From assembly GCA_001465935.1 (NCBI GenBank), contig LNKV01000009.1, positions 852,336 through 916,335 on the forward strand: a stretch of 64,000 nucleotides of DNA, read 5' to 3'. The position numbers were made by a program, and so were the translations under genes. This document shows, piece after piece, positions 13,699 through 25,751 of this stretch. This DNA is from Clarireedia homoeocarpa. Lineage: Eukaryota > Ascomycota > Leotiomycetes > Helotiales > Rutstroemiaceae. Within the stretch, counting starts at the first letter, position 1, and each line of letters opens with the position of its first letter. Under the pieces are notes generated by a model that saw nothing but the letters and a program-made list of their open reading frames with translations, had not been told where the DNA came from and made no database searches.

Positions 13699-14211
13699 GT
13701 TGGCTGAGGCTTGCAAAAACTAAGAAGTGAAGAAATGACCTGTGTAGAGTTGATGTCAGCGGTGTGCATACAACTATGTTTGACAGAATGGAGGAGTGTA
13801 AAAAATCTTGATCAGAAGGAGGCCCGAAGGCGCATAGCATTGTCTTCAAAGATATGAGTACAAATCGACTCGGACTGGTGCCAGCTTGTGTCTCATCATA
13901 ACAGATTGAGGGGAAATAGAAAGGGAAGTAAGGGAAGAGAGCTCGCGACGAGCAACATACCTTTTTCCAGAAGAATGAATCGAAGAGAATTATGATCAAG
14001 GAGCCTCACCTACAACTTTTAATAGCAGTCAGAGTAAGATGAAAGAAGTAAACAGTAAGTGAAATATGGGAGTAGGAGCTTGGTGAGGCCCAAGTAAGAA
14101 AAGAGGAAGAAATACCAAAAGTAGTAGAATGCTCTGGAAAGTTTTTGAGAAGCGCGCTTCAAGGGTAGTGCGGCTGGGGGTGAATGCGGTGTAGCGCAAG
14201 GCGGTACCTGG

Positions 14212-14250
14212 TGCCTGATGCCTGATGCCTGATGCCTGATGCCTGATGCC
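14212..14250. repeat. 7-base tandem repeat (TGCCTGA)
   Basis: About five and a half perfect copies of a 7-base unit in direct orientation in the AHA1 upstream region. Confidence 0.95.
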
Positions 14251-14405
14251 TTATATTTAGACAGAGGTCTTATCACGTGGATTTGCACGTGCTATGATAC
14301 GCATAAAATGTCAGGCAGAATCTCATTCAACCCGAATTTGGGTGGCTCCCAAAACTTCTAGAACCTTGACAACATTCCTGTCATCAGATCAACCAAGTCA
14401 GCCAA

Positions 14406-14445
14406 GTCGTCCAGCTAAGTCGTCCAGCCAAGTCTTCCAGCCAAG
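14406..14445. repeat. 13-base tandem repeat, three copies
   Basis: Three direct copies of GTCGTCCAGCYAA-type units with one or two differences, followed by a partial copy. Confidence 0.9.
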
Positions 14446-15358
14446 CCCTTGGAAACATTTATCAAGTCAGGAACGTTGAAAGTCTAATCGTAAGGGCAAG
14501 AACTTCACTGCCGAGAGCAACTATTTCTTCTAGTAGAAGCTTGTAACAATGGACAGCCGTCTGATCCGACGGAACATGTTGGAACTATCGTCAGCATACC
14601 CGAGCACCAAAACAATGCATGTTTAACGTTTCTAGAAAGACGACACGAGGGAACATGGCATCAAGTTTGGTCTTCATACGGTAGTTATGAAGAGGCCATG
14701 TACTTTGTAGGGTAGCGAGACGTGTAACCGCCAGCATTAAGAAGTTGCAAACTACACAGCATACTTCCAAGCATCCAAGGCTTATGCCATGTCAATTTCT
14801 CTCCGGCAAAACCTGGCAAAGCCCCATTTCAAGTTTTTTTTTATTGTTGATAGGTAGTCATTGCCCAGGAGCGTCGAGGCGGCAACATGTCATGCCTAGA
14901 CTTCTCTTTGACCAACATCCAATTAACTATCCAAGCTTCCTGAAGATGATTGAAAGCACAAAGTGCGTATAACGGAAGTATGGAGACAACATCAGAATGG
15001 ATACAATGCCGATATGCATGACGCCCTTTGGATACTCTGATAATCTTTCCCCATCAACGATCTCTCCTTGGGATCTGCACGCATCTCCACGCATTTGTTC
15101 GGGTTCCTGGTGGGGGTGGGTAGCACCACCCTCACCAGCTACGTCTTTAGGACCCGCTCACAATTGGGACCCTTCACGGAGGGTCCTACAATAATACAAT
15201 ACACAATACACGAGGCAGAGACCTAGAACTATCTACAGCAACTTAACCTAACTACATTAAGTTATCCGGAGATGCGGAATATTCCTCTAGAATCTATGCG
15301 TAAGCAAGGGATTTCAACTCCAGTATCGCGACTGTTACCATTGCCCATCCCGCCAACT

Positions 15359-15542
15359 CGAACTGCTCAAACTACTCAAACTACTCAAACTACTCGAACT
15401 GCCCAAACTACTCAAACTGCTCAAACTACTCAAACTGCTCAAACTACTCAAACTACTCAAACTACTCAAACTGCTCAAGCTACTCAAACTGCTCAAGCTA
15501 CTCAAACTAACTTACTCAAACTACCCAAACTACTCAAAACTA
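15359..15542. repeat. 9-base minisatellite (ACTRCTCAA)n
   Basis: About twenty direct copies of a 9-base unit, alternating ACTACTCAA and ACTGCTCAA with a few variants. Because the unit is a multiple of three it leaves an open frame of Thr-Gln-Ala/Thr residues, which should not be taken as a gene without transcript support. Confidence 0.93.
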
Positions 15543-16076
15543 CTGTAGCAGCGAACCGAGTGTATGCACCCCAGTACTTCGTAGAACTGTATCTACTTCA
15601 TAGTACAAAGTACTACTTCGTATGTACGTTGCTCAATGCGGAACGTCGGATGTTCAACAATGACCTCTTTCTGGCCCCAACCGACCTTTTCTTCTTCTTT
15701 TTTTTGGTGTTTAAACAAAGTCTCCACAACTCCGATAACCCACCACATTTTCCCCCATGTCAAAGTGACGTAGCGATGATCCCATCTGCATCTGCACCAA
15801 CACCAAGGGTCCCTTTTAAACTTTTATATTCAAGTTTCCGAGTACTCGTATTCTCCCGTCACTCGTTGCCTCCTTCCCTTGACTGCTTAGAAATTAATCC
15901 GCACTGAGTACAAAAAGCTGTTGTCGATTTATTTTTCTATCTCCTGCCTTTCTTCTTCATTCATCTGGGAATTCCCGTCCCACAAACTAGCCATTTTTTG
16001 GTGGACGGATTAGTATTGTTACTTTCATAACACCACCAAACATCCTATCTTACCCTTTATACACATACAATCCACA

Positions 16077-17070
16077 ATGGCTGTAATCTGGGGTCTAGAT
16101 CTGAAGGAGATGCAATGGGGAAAGTTCAAGGGATCTTACATGTTCAACCAAGTTTATCATCTCCGCAAAACTAAGATGATAGTCTACCAAATCGCCATGA
16201 TCTTCATGGTCTGTTCGGAATCTGTGGGAACCGCTGCACTGAGTGGTATGAAATATCTATCCTTTTGCTTCGCCACCGGCAATAGCAAGCAGCATTTGCA
16301 GTTTACTAACACTCAATCTCTTCTTTAGATTACGTCGATCAACAAGACGGCATTCAAACTCGTTACGGTGTGCACACAGAAAACAACGACATCGTTGGAA
16401 TCTTCTCATACAACATCTTCGTCGGTATCGCGGTAGCCACTATCTTCGGCTCGGGTTTCTTCTTCGATCTCTTCTGGCCGGAACGTCATGAAAGTCATCA
16501 AGTCAAGCTCGCATGGAGGATCTGTTCGGTGATTATGTGTCTGTTGACTCTAGCTGATGCAATCGGCCTGACTGTATGTTTAAACTCGTACCTGTCGTCT
16601 TGAAACCTGCTTCTAATTACTTGTATACAGGTCATTGTAGCAACTGGACGAGCAACCATCGATGGTCTATCAAATTCAGAAGCGCAACGTTACTTCAACC
16701 TTAACGGTGTCCCAAATCCAGTGTACCGCAAAAACGCATATTGCGTAGCATCTACTGTCCTGTGTTGGATTGGAATGGTTGGAACATTCGCTAGGTTAGT
16801 TTCCTTCCACCCCCTTTACTTACAATACAACTTTCTAACACACATCTTAGTACATATATCATGTGGAAATCACTCGCCCACAATGATGTACATGGTCCAA
16901 TGGCCGCCGCCTACAGAAACAAAGGCGAAGAAGCGTCTGTCGAAAGCAGAACATCACCAAATGGCGTATTGCCTGCAGCTCCAGAACCAGCTCACACCCA
17001 TGTACCGGCTCAAACCACGACTGGTCATTCTGCGGAGCCGGTTCCTGAAATGAGCCAACGTACGGTTTGA
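16077..17070 (+). CDS. Four-helix integral membrane protein, unknown function
   Basis: Protein of 265 residues that I do not recognise. Four exons: 16077-16245, 16329-16573, 16631-16794 and 16851-17070, all with GT..AG introns (83, 57 and 56 bases) and phases that agree. Four hydrophobic helices are visible: IVYQIAMIFMVCSESVGTAA, the segment around NIFVGIAVATIFGSGFFFDL, ICSVIMCLLTLADAIGLTVI, and CVASTVLCWIGMVGTFASTY. The N-terminus is short and has no signal peptide; the C-terminus (about 60 residues) is hydrophilic, rich in Pro, Ala and His, and probably cytosolic. Four helices with a loop between helices 3 and 4 recall tetraspan families, but no signature residues of a named family are seen. 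The start is the first ATG after a pyrimidine-rich leader. Confidence 0.85.
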
Positions 17071-18099
17071 TTGGGTGGAACTATATAATCATTGTATTAT
17101 CTTCCTCCTCATTTGACTGTTCCGGCTTCCAATACAAGACCGGAGTTCCAAATGCGGGAGTAGCACCCAACAGCATCCGCGGAAACGCAACACGGGAACA
17201 GGTCGAAATGGGGGAAATGAGAGCTTTTTATACTTTGACGGAAGACAAATGGATGAACAGATGATGTTTTTATACCCCAGGATTGTCTTAATAACGCTTT
17301 GTTTTTAATTACTTCCCTCTTTTTAACTGGGAATAATGATGTCAAAAGAAACAGTCGATAGCATAGACTCACGGCATTGCATGGCGTGGCACGGAACACG
17401 ATTGGCGTTTGAGGCGGAAATTGATGACTGAATAATAATATTTATTCTTGAGCGAAACCACATGATTATTTATTTACTGCTGTTCTTGTGACTTGATTGA
17501 TGTGTGACTATACTTTGAGAGAGGTAAGGATAACGGAGGCGTGAGGCCTGAGGAAGGAACTAGCCGTTTGAAGTGCGAGTGAAGAGGTGCGGTTTGCGCT
17601 TTTTATTCACGAATTGGCCCTGTTTTAAGTCCGGGAAGAGGCAATCGAGTTTTTCTCCAATCCTCTAAACGGATAGGTTACGGCTTCAGTCGAGCATTCA
17701 CTCACAAATGTGGAAGAGCACTTTGACAATTGGAGCAGATGCTGTGTCTACATCTCACATCTACCAACCATTCTCTCCTCTTAAGATCTCTTGCATTCGC
17801 CTTTAGCACATTTAAGTAAGCTTGATTTGTGTAAATATGAATTACTATTTCTATTTTACTTTTCTTGAATATTCGTTCCCCTAAAATGCTTAGGAGGAAC
17901 CTCGCTAAAACATCGAGTGAGGGGGCAGACAAAATCTGCTCTAAAATAACTTGCTTGATACATGGAAACAAAAAGCAATATACATAAAAGAAAGATATAA
18001 AATCGAAGTTAACCATGAAGGTCCCCATCGCCGTCGTCGTCTTGGTCGTTTTTCTGTTCGTCGCTATTACGTTCCAGGGTCATTCTCACTGTTGATTTC
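17071..18099. other. Convergent intergenic region
   Basis: 3' ends of the membrane-protein and BTB-like genes. No conserved reading frame, repeat or RNA gene is seen. Confidence 0.5.
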
Positions 18100-19623
18100 C
18101 TACTCGCCGTCCTCTACCATTGGTTCGCCATCCGCATTCTCATTCTTCCCATCTTCTTCTCCTTCCTCTTCACTTCCAATCTTTCCTGCACCTCCGCCCT
18201 CTGTCTCCACCTCCCCAGTCTCACTCTCCTCTTCTTCAATCACTCCCCCAGCCCATCCCACGCCCATTCGTTCCACCAATTCCGGATCTCTCACCCACGG
18301 CAACTCCTCCGTCCTAATCCTCACACAAGTCAAATACCTCCTCCGCTTCCCCTCCCTCCTCCTCAACTGCAGCTCCTCTCTCAACAATCCTTCAACCACC
18401 ACCCTTAAATCGTCCTTAATCGTCTTCACCGCTTCCAACAAGCACTGCTTCCCCTTCGTGCTCATCCCAAAAATCACATGGAAATCCTCCATCGCTTTCT
18501 TACCAATGTAATCGCATCTCTCCACCATACGGTAGAACTCGGTGCCTCCATCCTCCGCCCGATGGTGCCGATTCGCCAGCATACATGACGCGAGAAACTG
18601 CCGCACCATCGTCAGCGCCTGCCAGAGATAGATATCCGCGCCATAGTCTGCACGACCCGGGATTTTACTCTCAGTTTCGCGATGGATAAGACGCTGGGGA
18701 TAGAACTGCAGAAGCCGGCGCTCAGTCATGATTTTCATGTCTTTGAGCTCGCGGGCCCTGCGCTCAGCGAGTTGGAGAATCATAGGACCGAATTGCATGC
18801 GTGCGAGAGTGGCCTTTCTGATCGCTTGCGAGAGCTCCCATGCGCCGATTATGTGGCACATGGCTTCCTGGAAGATGACGGCGGATTGCAAGCGCACGGC
18901 AATGTCGGCCCATGCTTCGGGGGCTTTGGCCACGTGCGTCCAGAGGGTTTGCATCGTGCGGAGGAGGTGCTCTTTCACTGGGGCGCGCACGGCGGGGAGC
19001 GCGCCGAGGTAGTCGGCGGCCTGGAGGACGGAGATGCTGTCGGTTATGTATTGCTTTCCCGAGAGGTGCAGGTCGTCTGTTATGAGGGGATCGATGTTGT
19101 AGAGCATGCGGAAGAAATTGTCATATATGGTTTCAAAGTCGATGTTCCCGGTGCCGTTGAAGTTTTCGGGGATATGGAATTGGTTCTTCTTAATTGGCTA
19201 GTGATGGGTAAGTATTGTTTTCATATCTGTGATAAAACCTCTTCTTATAACTATCAAATCATAATCAAAATAGTATGCGACTTTTTCTAAATCCGGCAGT
19301 AATAGCATTACCAAGAGAAAAGCAAGAGAAAAGCAAGAGAAAAGAGAGAAAAAAGAAGAAGCATCACTCACCACAGCCTCAAAACTCCGAAACCTAGCAT
19401 CATCAAGCTCCCGAAACGGCCTCATCTCAATCTTCCACTTAACGCATTTGCCCTCCAGTGCCATGCTCTTTGTAATATTGCGCGGTTCCATCTCGTTAAG
19501 GATCTTAGCCAAAACCACCGAACGATCAAGTAAAACCCAGGAATTGAGTTTCCATTGTCGGCCAGTGGGCGAGACAATCAGAACGTCTCCGTTTTCGAAC
19601 CAGGGATATTCTCTGGGTGGCAT
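18100..19623 (-). CDS. BTB/POZ-like fungal protein
   Basis: Protein of 449 residues in two exons (19623-19372 and 19197-18100; intron 174 bases, phase 0). The N-terminal part reads GDVLIVSPTGRQWKLNSWVL and, after splicing, FETIYDNFFRMLYNIDPL, the layout of divergent BTB domains common in Pezizomycotina: a strand, an 'LxSWVL' helix, then the dimer-interface helix with LSGKQYITDSISVLQAADYL. Behind it lies an alpha-helical region (about 170-370). The C-terminus is a very acidic Glu/Gly run. BTB proteins mediate dimerisation or act as cullin-3 adaptors; no second domain points to a specific role. The frame stays open for about 80 codons upstream of the chosen ATG without another ATG, so an upstream exon is possible. 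Confidence 0.8.
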
Positions 19624-20787
19624 TTGGACAATTCGGATGGGTTCAAATGTGTGATTCGCGCTTGTGGTCTTGGATGGGCTGGGGGGAGATCGTGGGGGGA
19701 GGGCGCGGCTGGTCAGGAGGAGATGTGTGGATTGTGGGAGTTGGGGAGAAGGTTCCGGTGTGGGAGGAGGACTAAGATTAGTTGGGACAATTGAAAAGGA
19801 AATTGGAGGACGGTAGACCGGATATTGCGTGGCTATTTGGTGCTGGGTTCGGATGAGACGGAAAAGTGAATCTTAGGCCAGACCCAGTGGTAGGAGGATT
19901 GGGTTCAGACAATAGCTGATGAAGATTGTGGTAATGTGATGATGCTGTGTATTGTTTAGACATCAAATGGCTGTATTGTGGTAGAACTTTAAGATGCCCT
20001 CAAGAATTGACTGCATCTTGATGGCTGTCTCAATCAGGCAGAATAGACTCTTCAATCCTTCAGGTAAACCCAGACATTCAGATAGCTACAGAGCATAAGA
20101 TGAATCCAGTCTCGTACTTTTCCCGGACATAATTGAGTATTGAAAATGGAGTGGTGAATAACGCTTATCAACCCGGTTGCACTCCCCTCGACTGCCAACA
20201 CAACGAAAGAGACTGTTCTGTAGTGAGATGTCTTGTAGTTAGATTGACTATCTTATGCTAATGCTATATGTAAGAGAGGAGGTAGTTGGGATGGTGAAGA
20301 GAAGATCGACATGTTATTCACAGTCTTTGCAGCGAAATACTACGCATAAAGTAGATCAGAAGATTTTCTCGAAGACATACCAGCTTCGGTGTTGATAAAA
20401 TGAATGGTTATTGCTTCATTTACTTCGTGAGCGCTAGATAAGAACACAATGGAGAGAATGCGACCATGTCCCGAAAAACAGAGCACACTTTTGAGATACA
20501 GGATATGACTAGGAAATGCACTTGCAATCTCGTTCTAAAGCGGATCCTCGTTTTCTACACCTTCTGTTTATTTATCATGGAGATAAAAGTGCTTCAATCG
20601 TATTTTACATTAGCTATACAGTGAGGCATTCAAATCGTTACCTAATAGCTGTTCTATCTATCGTTTTAGTTCAACTGTCATAACAACAAGTGCAAGAATC
20701 GTAACTTACAAAACACGTGGTACATGTATCAGGAGTCCGGGGCCAAACCACAATCTTATAAGTCCTCATCTAGACTTCTATTTTCAT
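19624..20787. other. Intergenic region downstream of the RGS-LOV pseudogene
   Basis: The first 250 bases may hold 5' sequence of the BTB-like gene (open frame rich in Pro and Ser). The rest shows no gene. Confidence 0.5.
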
Positions 20788-23420
20788 TCAGTCATTAACG
20801 AGTCTAGCTCCTGTTCCTGTGCATCTTCTCGGACTACTTTCTCCAATAGACGAAGAGCTCCTCAAATACTCGGCGTACATGTCATTATCTGACCACCAGC
20901 CTTGACTCTTCCCCTACCATTCGCAAAATTACTTATATGCATATGTCCTTTGTGCCCCATAGGTTCTCTTGAGCTTGGGCCATGGGCACTGTTAGGCAAG
21001 TGAGTAGTCGATCTCGTCTGTTTCAGTGGTTGGCCCGTAGCCGATGCACTCCTTCCTCCTCTAGTAGAGACAGTTCCTGACCTTGCAAGATTATCTCCTC
21101 CGTTAGGATTTTCGGCAGTTGTTCTTCCACCCATACGACTCGTAGAACTTGATCGGCTAGTGCGGTCTGTATATTGAGATGTGACAACACCGTGATTACC
21201 ATGAATGCTTGCATTACGGTTTATCTTTCTGATCCTCTCTCTTTCTCTTTCAGCAACGGTGCCGTAGCTGTCTGTATCATCCCAGTTTGTGCCGTAATTC
21301 ATCCCACCAGGTGTCGGCAGAGGACCAAAGGGAGCTCCAGGGCCAATCGAATATTCAGTCACGCCTTGCCCTGCATCACCGTCGGCAGAAACGAGGACCA
21401 CCATCCACTATGATATGATCGGTACGCTTTAAAAAACTCACAAGGAAGGAGGAATAAACAAGGCATGTGGCAGTAGAACAAAGGAGCATAAAGAGAAGAA
21501 ATTTAGGCACTCACAACTCCTACCCTGCCATCACTTCCCAACAACGGCGTGCCTCTAATCTACCTCGGCCGAGCTTCTCTTCCTACGCCTATTCCCATCC
21601 CGGCACTCATTGGATTGATATTTGGGTTGTTGTTCTTAGGCAGCCATAATATCTTCGCCATTACGGCTGCGCCATTCTTGAAAGCATCTTCTAATGCCGA
21701 CAATGTGTTTTGTGGTCCTCCTAGCTTACTGAATAGCTGTGTTCTTAGCATGCCCGGAAGCAGCAATCTCGGGGAAACAAATGTAATCTGAAGGCTCGAT
21801 AAGGTCTATCTAGAAGGTAGTGCTTGTAAACGCCCGGCAGACTCCCGCCTTGGCCACCGCTCGGCCCGAGATTGAGCTGAGAGAAATCACATCCAAATGA
21901 TGAGAGGTTGTCGGAATCTGTGATTCTTTTCGAAAAATTACGACCTGTGTGAACTGTAGGCATAACTGAACGAACGGAGCTCGTATCTCTCAACTGATCA
22001 CTGTGCGATACCCGACAACTCTTCATGACCACATCTGCCTCATTTTGGCTAAACATGTTACTCAGTCCCCGAAGCTTTCCTAGCATATCCCGTGTCCTGT
22101 CGCGCAAAATCGAGTTATTGGCTTCCGGACTCCTGTAATCTGAATGCTGAGGATCTTTTGCTGGGTTATTGTCTATACTGTGCAGGTCGCTGTGAGTGTG
22201 GTCGTGGTCTTTCCGAAGGAGTGCACGGAATGATTCTACCCCGCGACCTTCTTCTATGAGACCGCTAACATCGACCTGTGCACCAATGTAATATCGAACA
22301 AAGCCCTTGTCATCATACAGAGGAGCGACCATGCATAAGTTTATGAATGGGGTGCCATCCCGGCGACTTAGTGGACAGTTGTCAGTTGATTCCCTTGACC
22401 AGATAGGCGGCACAAACTAATTCAATATTGTCTCATTGATCTCTTTCCCTTGGCAATAGCTTGCGTTATTCTATGTGCCGTATTCTTATCAGTGCATGGG
22501 CTTTGTAGAAATCGACAATTTCGATATATAGCGTAGCTTGTCCCATACTGGGTGGTCCGATGAAATTCTGCGGGTTGGTGAGTCGGTACCTTTCTGAAGA
22601 TATTGAAAGTCTACCTTTAGATGCATAGATTATAGGATTGTCATGAACTGAAGGGTCTGTAAGACAGAACACCTCCGCGAGGTTGCCAACCAAATCCTGC
22701 CACAGCGGCACCCCATACCCAGTAACATCCTTCGTAACACAGTCAATGACAATATTGGTTAGGTTATAGGTTACCCATGCCGGAAGAGCTTCTTTCACTA
22801 GCATGCTGAGTTCCTTCGTAGCCATAATCATCGAATCGAACATTTGTAGCTGCAGCCTGTGCGTCAGAGAACTTGCAGAAGTCTGTACGAAAGGGCCATC
22901 GGATCTTCTGGGCAACTGCATTTGCGTATTCGATTGCTTTGATAGCTTTTCTCATCTCGAGATACCGGACGAGTGCTGGTACTAGGTGGGGCTTGAACTT
23001 ATTGATGAAAATGGAGAATTTCTGGAACAATGCGTGATCTTGAAGAATGAAGAGCAGGTGCTCATTCGAAAACAGTCGTTTTGCTAGATCTTCGATCTTT
23101 ACGTTGAGTGCATGAGGGGTTGGCGGTTGCAGGTCAAAGAATTGTGATTTGGTGGAGTCTGGAGTCTTTATCGGCGTCGTTGCAGGTCGAGGGGTTCCTT
23201 CATTTTCCATTGAAACCGTTGAGTCGGAGAGTAATGTGTTACTTAGATCTAGATCCGTATGTGGGAAGCTTTGTCGAAGGAGAAATAATGGTGATCGTAG
23301 AGTAGGACTACTCTGGGCAGACAGTTCATCCATCATCCATATAGACCAATGTATATTTTGACTGCTGTAATAAATCCATTCGCATATATGAAGAATATGC
23401 CGTGGCTCTTGGCTTTTCAT
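20788..23420 (-). pseudogene. Decayed RGS-LOV blue-light receptor (BcLOV4-like)
   Basis: Remnant of a fungal photoreceptor with an N-terminal RGS-like helical domain and a LOV (PAS, flavin-binding) domain. Reading 23420 downward: RGS-like part (LFSNEHLLFILQDHALFQKF and on), then a frame change near 22810-22850. The LOV N-terminal strand (AEVFCLTDPSVHDNPIIYAS) follows, and a 47-base intron (22614-22568). Then FHRTTQYG and RNCRFLQS with the photoactive Cys. A one-base loss near 22443-22450 leads to a stop before the next intron (22417-22367), behind which YRRDGTPFINL and RYYIGAQVDVSG complete the LOV fold. Further breaks: a one-base shift near 21800-21812 (before SLQITFVSPRL), a TAG where Trp is expected at 21560-21562, and a shift near 20905-20915 (before DNDMYAEYLRSS). 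A later intron at about 21505-21412 still has good borders. No splice choice repairs these breaks. RGS-LOV proteins are known to bind membranes on blue light. Confidence 0.85.
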
Positions 23421-25751
23421 AATGAAGCTGGCGCTTGAAAGAGTAAATATGGTTGTTAAGCCAGGATTGGGACGCTCCCGCTAGAGCTTTTGGCAGGTGT
23501 TTCATAACTCCACCTACAGTAAGTCTCCATTTTTGGAGATTTATTTGATAGTTCATTTGATGGAAAGCTGTCAACCACAGATCAGATACCGATCAACACG
23601 TGTTTCCCGTAGGGCAAATGCTTGCGAGGATAAAAAACGGTTTCAATACTAAGCAAGGAAGACACGAGTTGCCATGCGCCTAGCGTTCTTGGGTCTCGAT
23701 AACTATTAAAGAATTTATATGACATGAAGATTCTGACCTACATATGACTTAGATCGTGAACATCAGCGCCACGTGCCATTGGTGGAGTCTAGTCTTTGAC
23801 GTGATAGATAACGTCGTATGAGTTTAAGGTCTTCTAAACTCTCTCAGGAACAGGATCTGGTCATGAATGTAAGTCTTATCCTCAATGACGAATATCACAA
23901 AGAATCCAGTGTTTGGAGAGAAGTGCACGCACGTCGCATATGCTAACGAACGCATCTTTCCTAGTCAGAAAGGAGCAAGGGTCTCGATCTTGGATCCCAA
24001 TCACGACGATGTTAACTTACGGGTCGAAGTTTAATAAGTCGTTGAGTTTTCCCGGACCATGCAGCCGATGTATCAGAATTTTCGGGGCAGTCCCTACTGT
24101 GCCAGAAGCAAATTCTATCCATACTCTGCTCCAGGTCCAAGATAAGTCCACTATTGTAGCTGTGTACTTGCTAGCCACGAAAACTAGTAGTGGAAAAGAT
24201 GTGACTGTACTGCACAACTGCTCTACTGTAGGAAGGAGAGATTCAAACACATCCCGAGCTTCTGTGTAGCAACAGCGAGTACCAAAGCAGCCAATAACGA
24301 CCAATGGAATATTTGGACAGCGTTAACTCATCGGCCCCAGGTAAAAATGAGGCCGATAGTATCCATTATCGACCCGAAGAAACCGAATAAAAGTTGAGAC
24401 TTCACCTAAGCATTTTCTAGGCTCTTTGCTCTCATTGCTAGCCGTGGGAAGGGCATAGGAGAAATGATATAGTCGTGCAACCTTGCCGGCAGCTATATGC
24501 GGGGCTTCTTCTATATTGTGGAAGTTCTTGATTTCAGGCGTTGCCTACTGCTGTAAAACAGGTTGCACAACAATTGGTGGCCTCGAAGCGTCGTCGTTAT
24601 GGTTGCTTTTCATTTATGGCGAAGAATGAAGGCTGGTGACAACGAGTGATACAATAACACGACCTGCCCAGAGACAGTGACGCTGAAATGCCCGAACAAA
24701 GGCGTCTTTTAGCAACCCGAAGCTGGCGCGCAGGCGGAAATATAGCAACATGGTGAACCCTTGCTGGAGATACGAGTACACGGAAGCGGAAGCACAGAAG
24801 CTGGCCATCAGGAATAGCCATTTCCGGCGAGCTGTTACGCGGGAGTACATGTACCTTGACTCGTGGCAAGGGTCACGCTTCTGCTCAGACTCGCTATCCT
24901 TTTCTAGCTTAAGAGTCGTTTTTGACTTTGGGTCGATTCAAGTCATTCATTTTGACTGTCGTGATAAAGGCTCAAACGCCATAAGTGCGTGGATTTCTGT
25001 ATGTACTGGAGGTACTGTAGGTGGCGTGCGAAGCTACCTGGCCTCGCTGGCTACTCAGCCAAAAAGCAATTCTGTCCGTCCATGCAGCGCAGCGCAGCCA
25101 ACCAACCAAATTGGACCTCGCTGCAGTTCATCGAACGCTTTGATCCCACATCGCACCTTGTAGAGGTCCAGATTCTACTTCGTACAGATTCGCCTTTCGA
25201 TTGCTGGAGCTGTGTTCGCGATCTGAAGGACTGGCTGACCTAGATAGACATCTTGGTGCCATTGTTTCGATTCTGTACGACATATTCGTACACCCGCGCT
25301 ATTGATTGCGGTGGTGGAAAAAAGGTACGGTAAAGGCCATAAAAGACATTCAAATCGGCTCATTGTCGACATCCACTTCATTTCTTCTTTTTCCTGTCAT
25401 CCTCTCCTCCTGTTCTCTCTGTCTCATTGTTTCTCTTTTGTCCCTACGAGGGCCAAAGGACCATCCGAGGCGCACTTTCCCAAAAGGTATTCCAACCATA
25501 TCAACCTCGCAACCTAGCAGGCCGCCTCGAGCATGGTGAATAATGACCCAACCGCTCAAGTGACAAGGTCAGATTGCAAATCCTCATTCACATTCACACT
25601 ATCTCTCCCTCTGCAACCTTGAATATTCTTATAGTATCTTTTACCTCGCAAAGCTTCCCATAGTCCTGCATCTTTCTCTCCTTTACTTGCGCAGACGCAG
25701 AGTGTATTCTACGGGAGGCTATATTTCCAGGCAAAGAGAAGATTCGCCCCC
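23421..25751. other. Divergent intergenic region
   Basis: 2.3 kb between the RGS-LOV pseudogene and the haem-oxygenase-like gene. Open frames (for example 24750-25163 and 24017-24304) are short, have no motifs and overlap on both strands, so I do not call them. The last 300 bases are pyrimidine-rich and probably the promoter and leader of the gene at 25752. Confidence 0.5.

Larger units (their letters stand above)
13699..16076. other. Intergenic region with several short tandem repeats
   Basis: Divergent spacer between AHA1 and the four-helix membrane protein gene. It contains three separate simple repeats (14212-14250, 14406-14445, about 15359-15542), described separately, and a pyrimidine-rich leader from about 15900 to 16076. 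The open frame at 15272-15907 is created by the 9-base repeat and has no other protein-like feature. Confidence 0.55.

Noticed and set aside
15359..15542. Regular repeats that might suggest a CRISPR array
   Set aside because: The units are 9 bases, contiguous and without spacers; the genome is eukaryotic.
24750..25163. 137-codon open frame starting with ATG
   Set aside because: No motif, unusual composition, and overlapping frames on the other strand; no splice-linked extension found.
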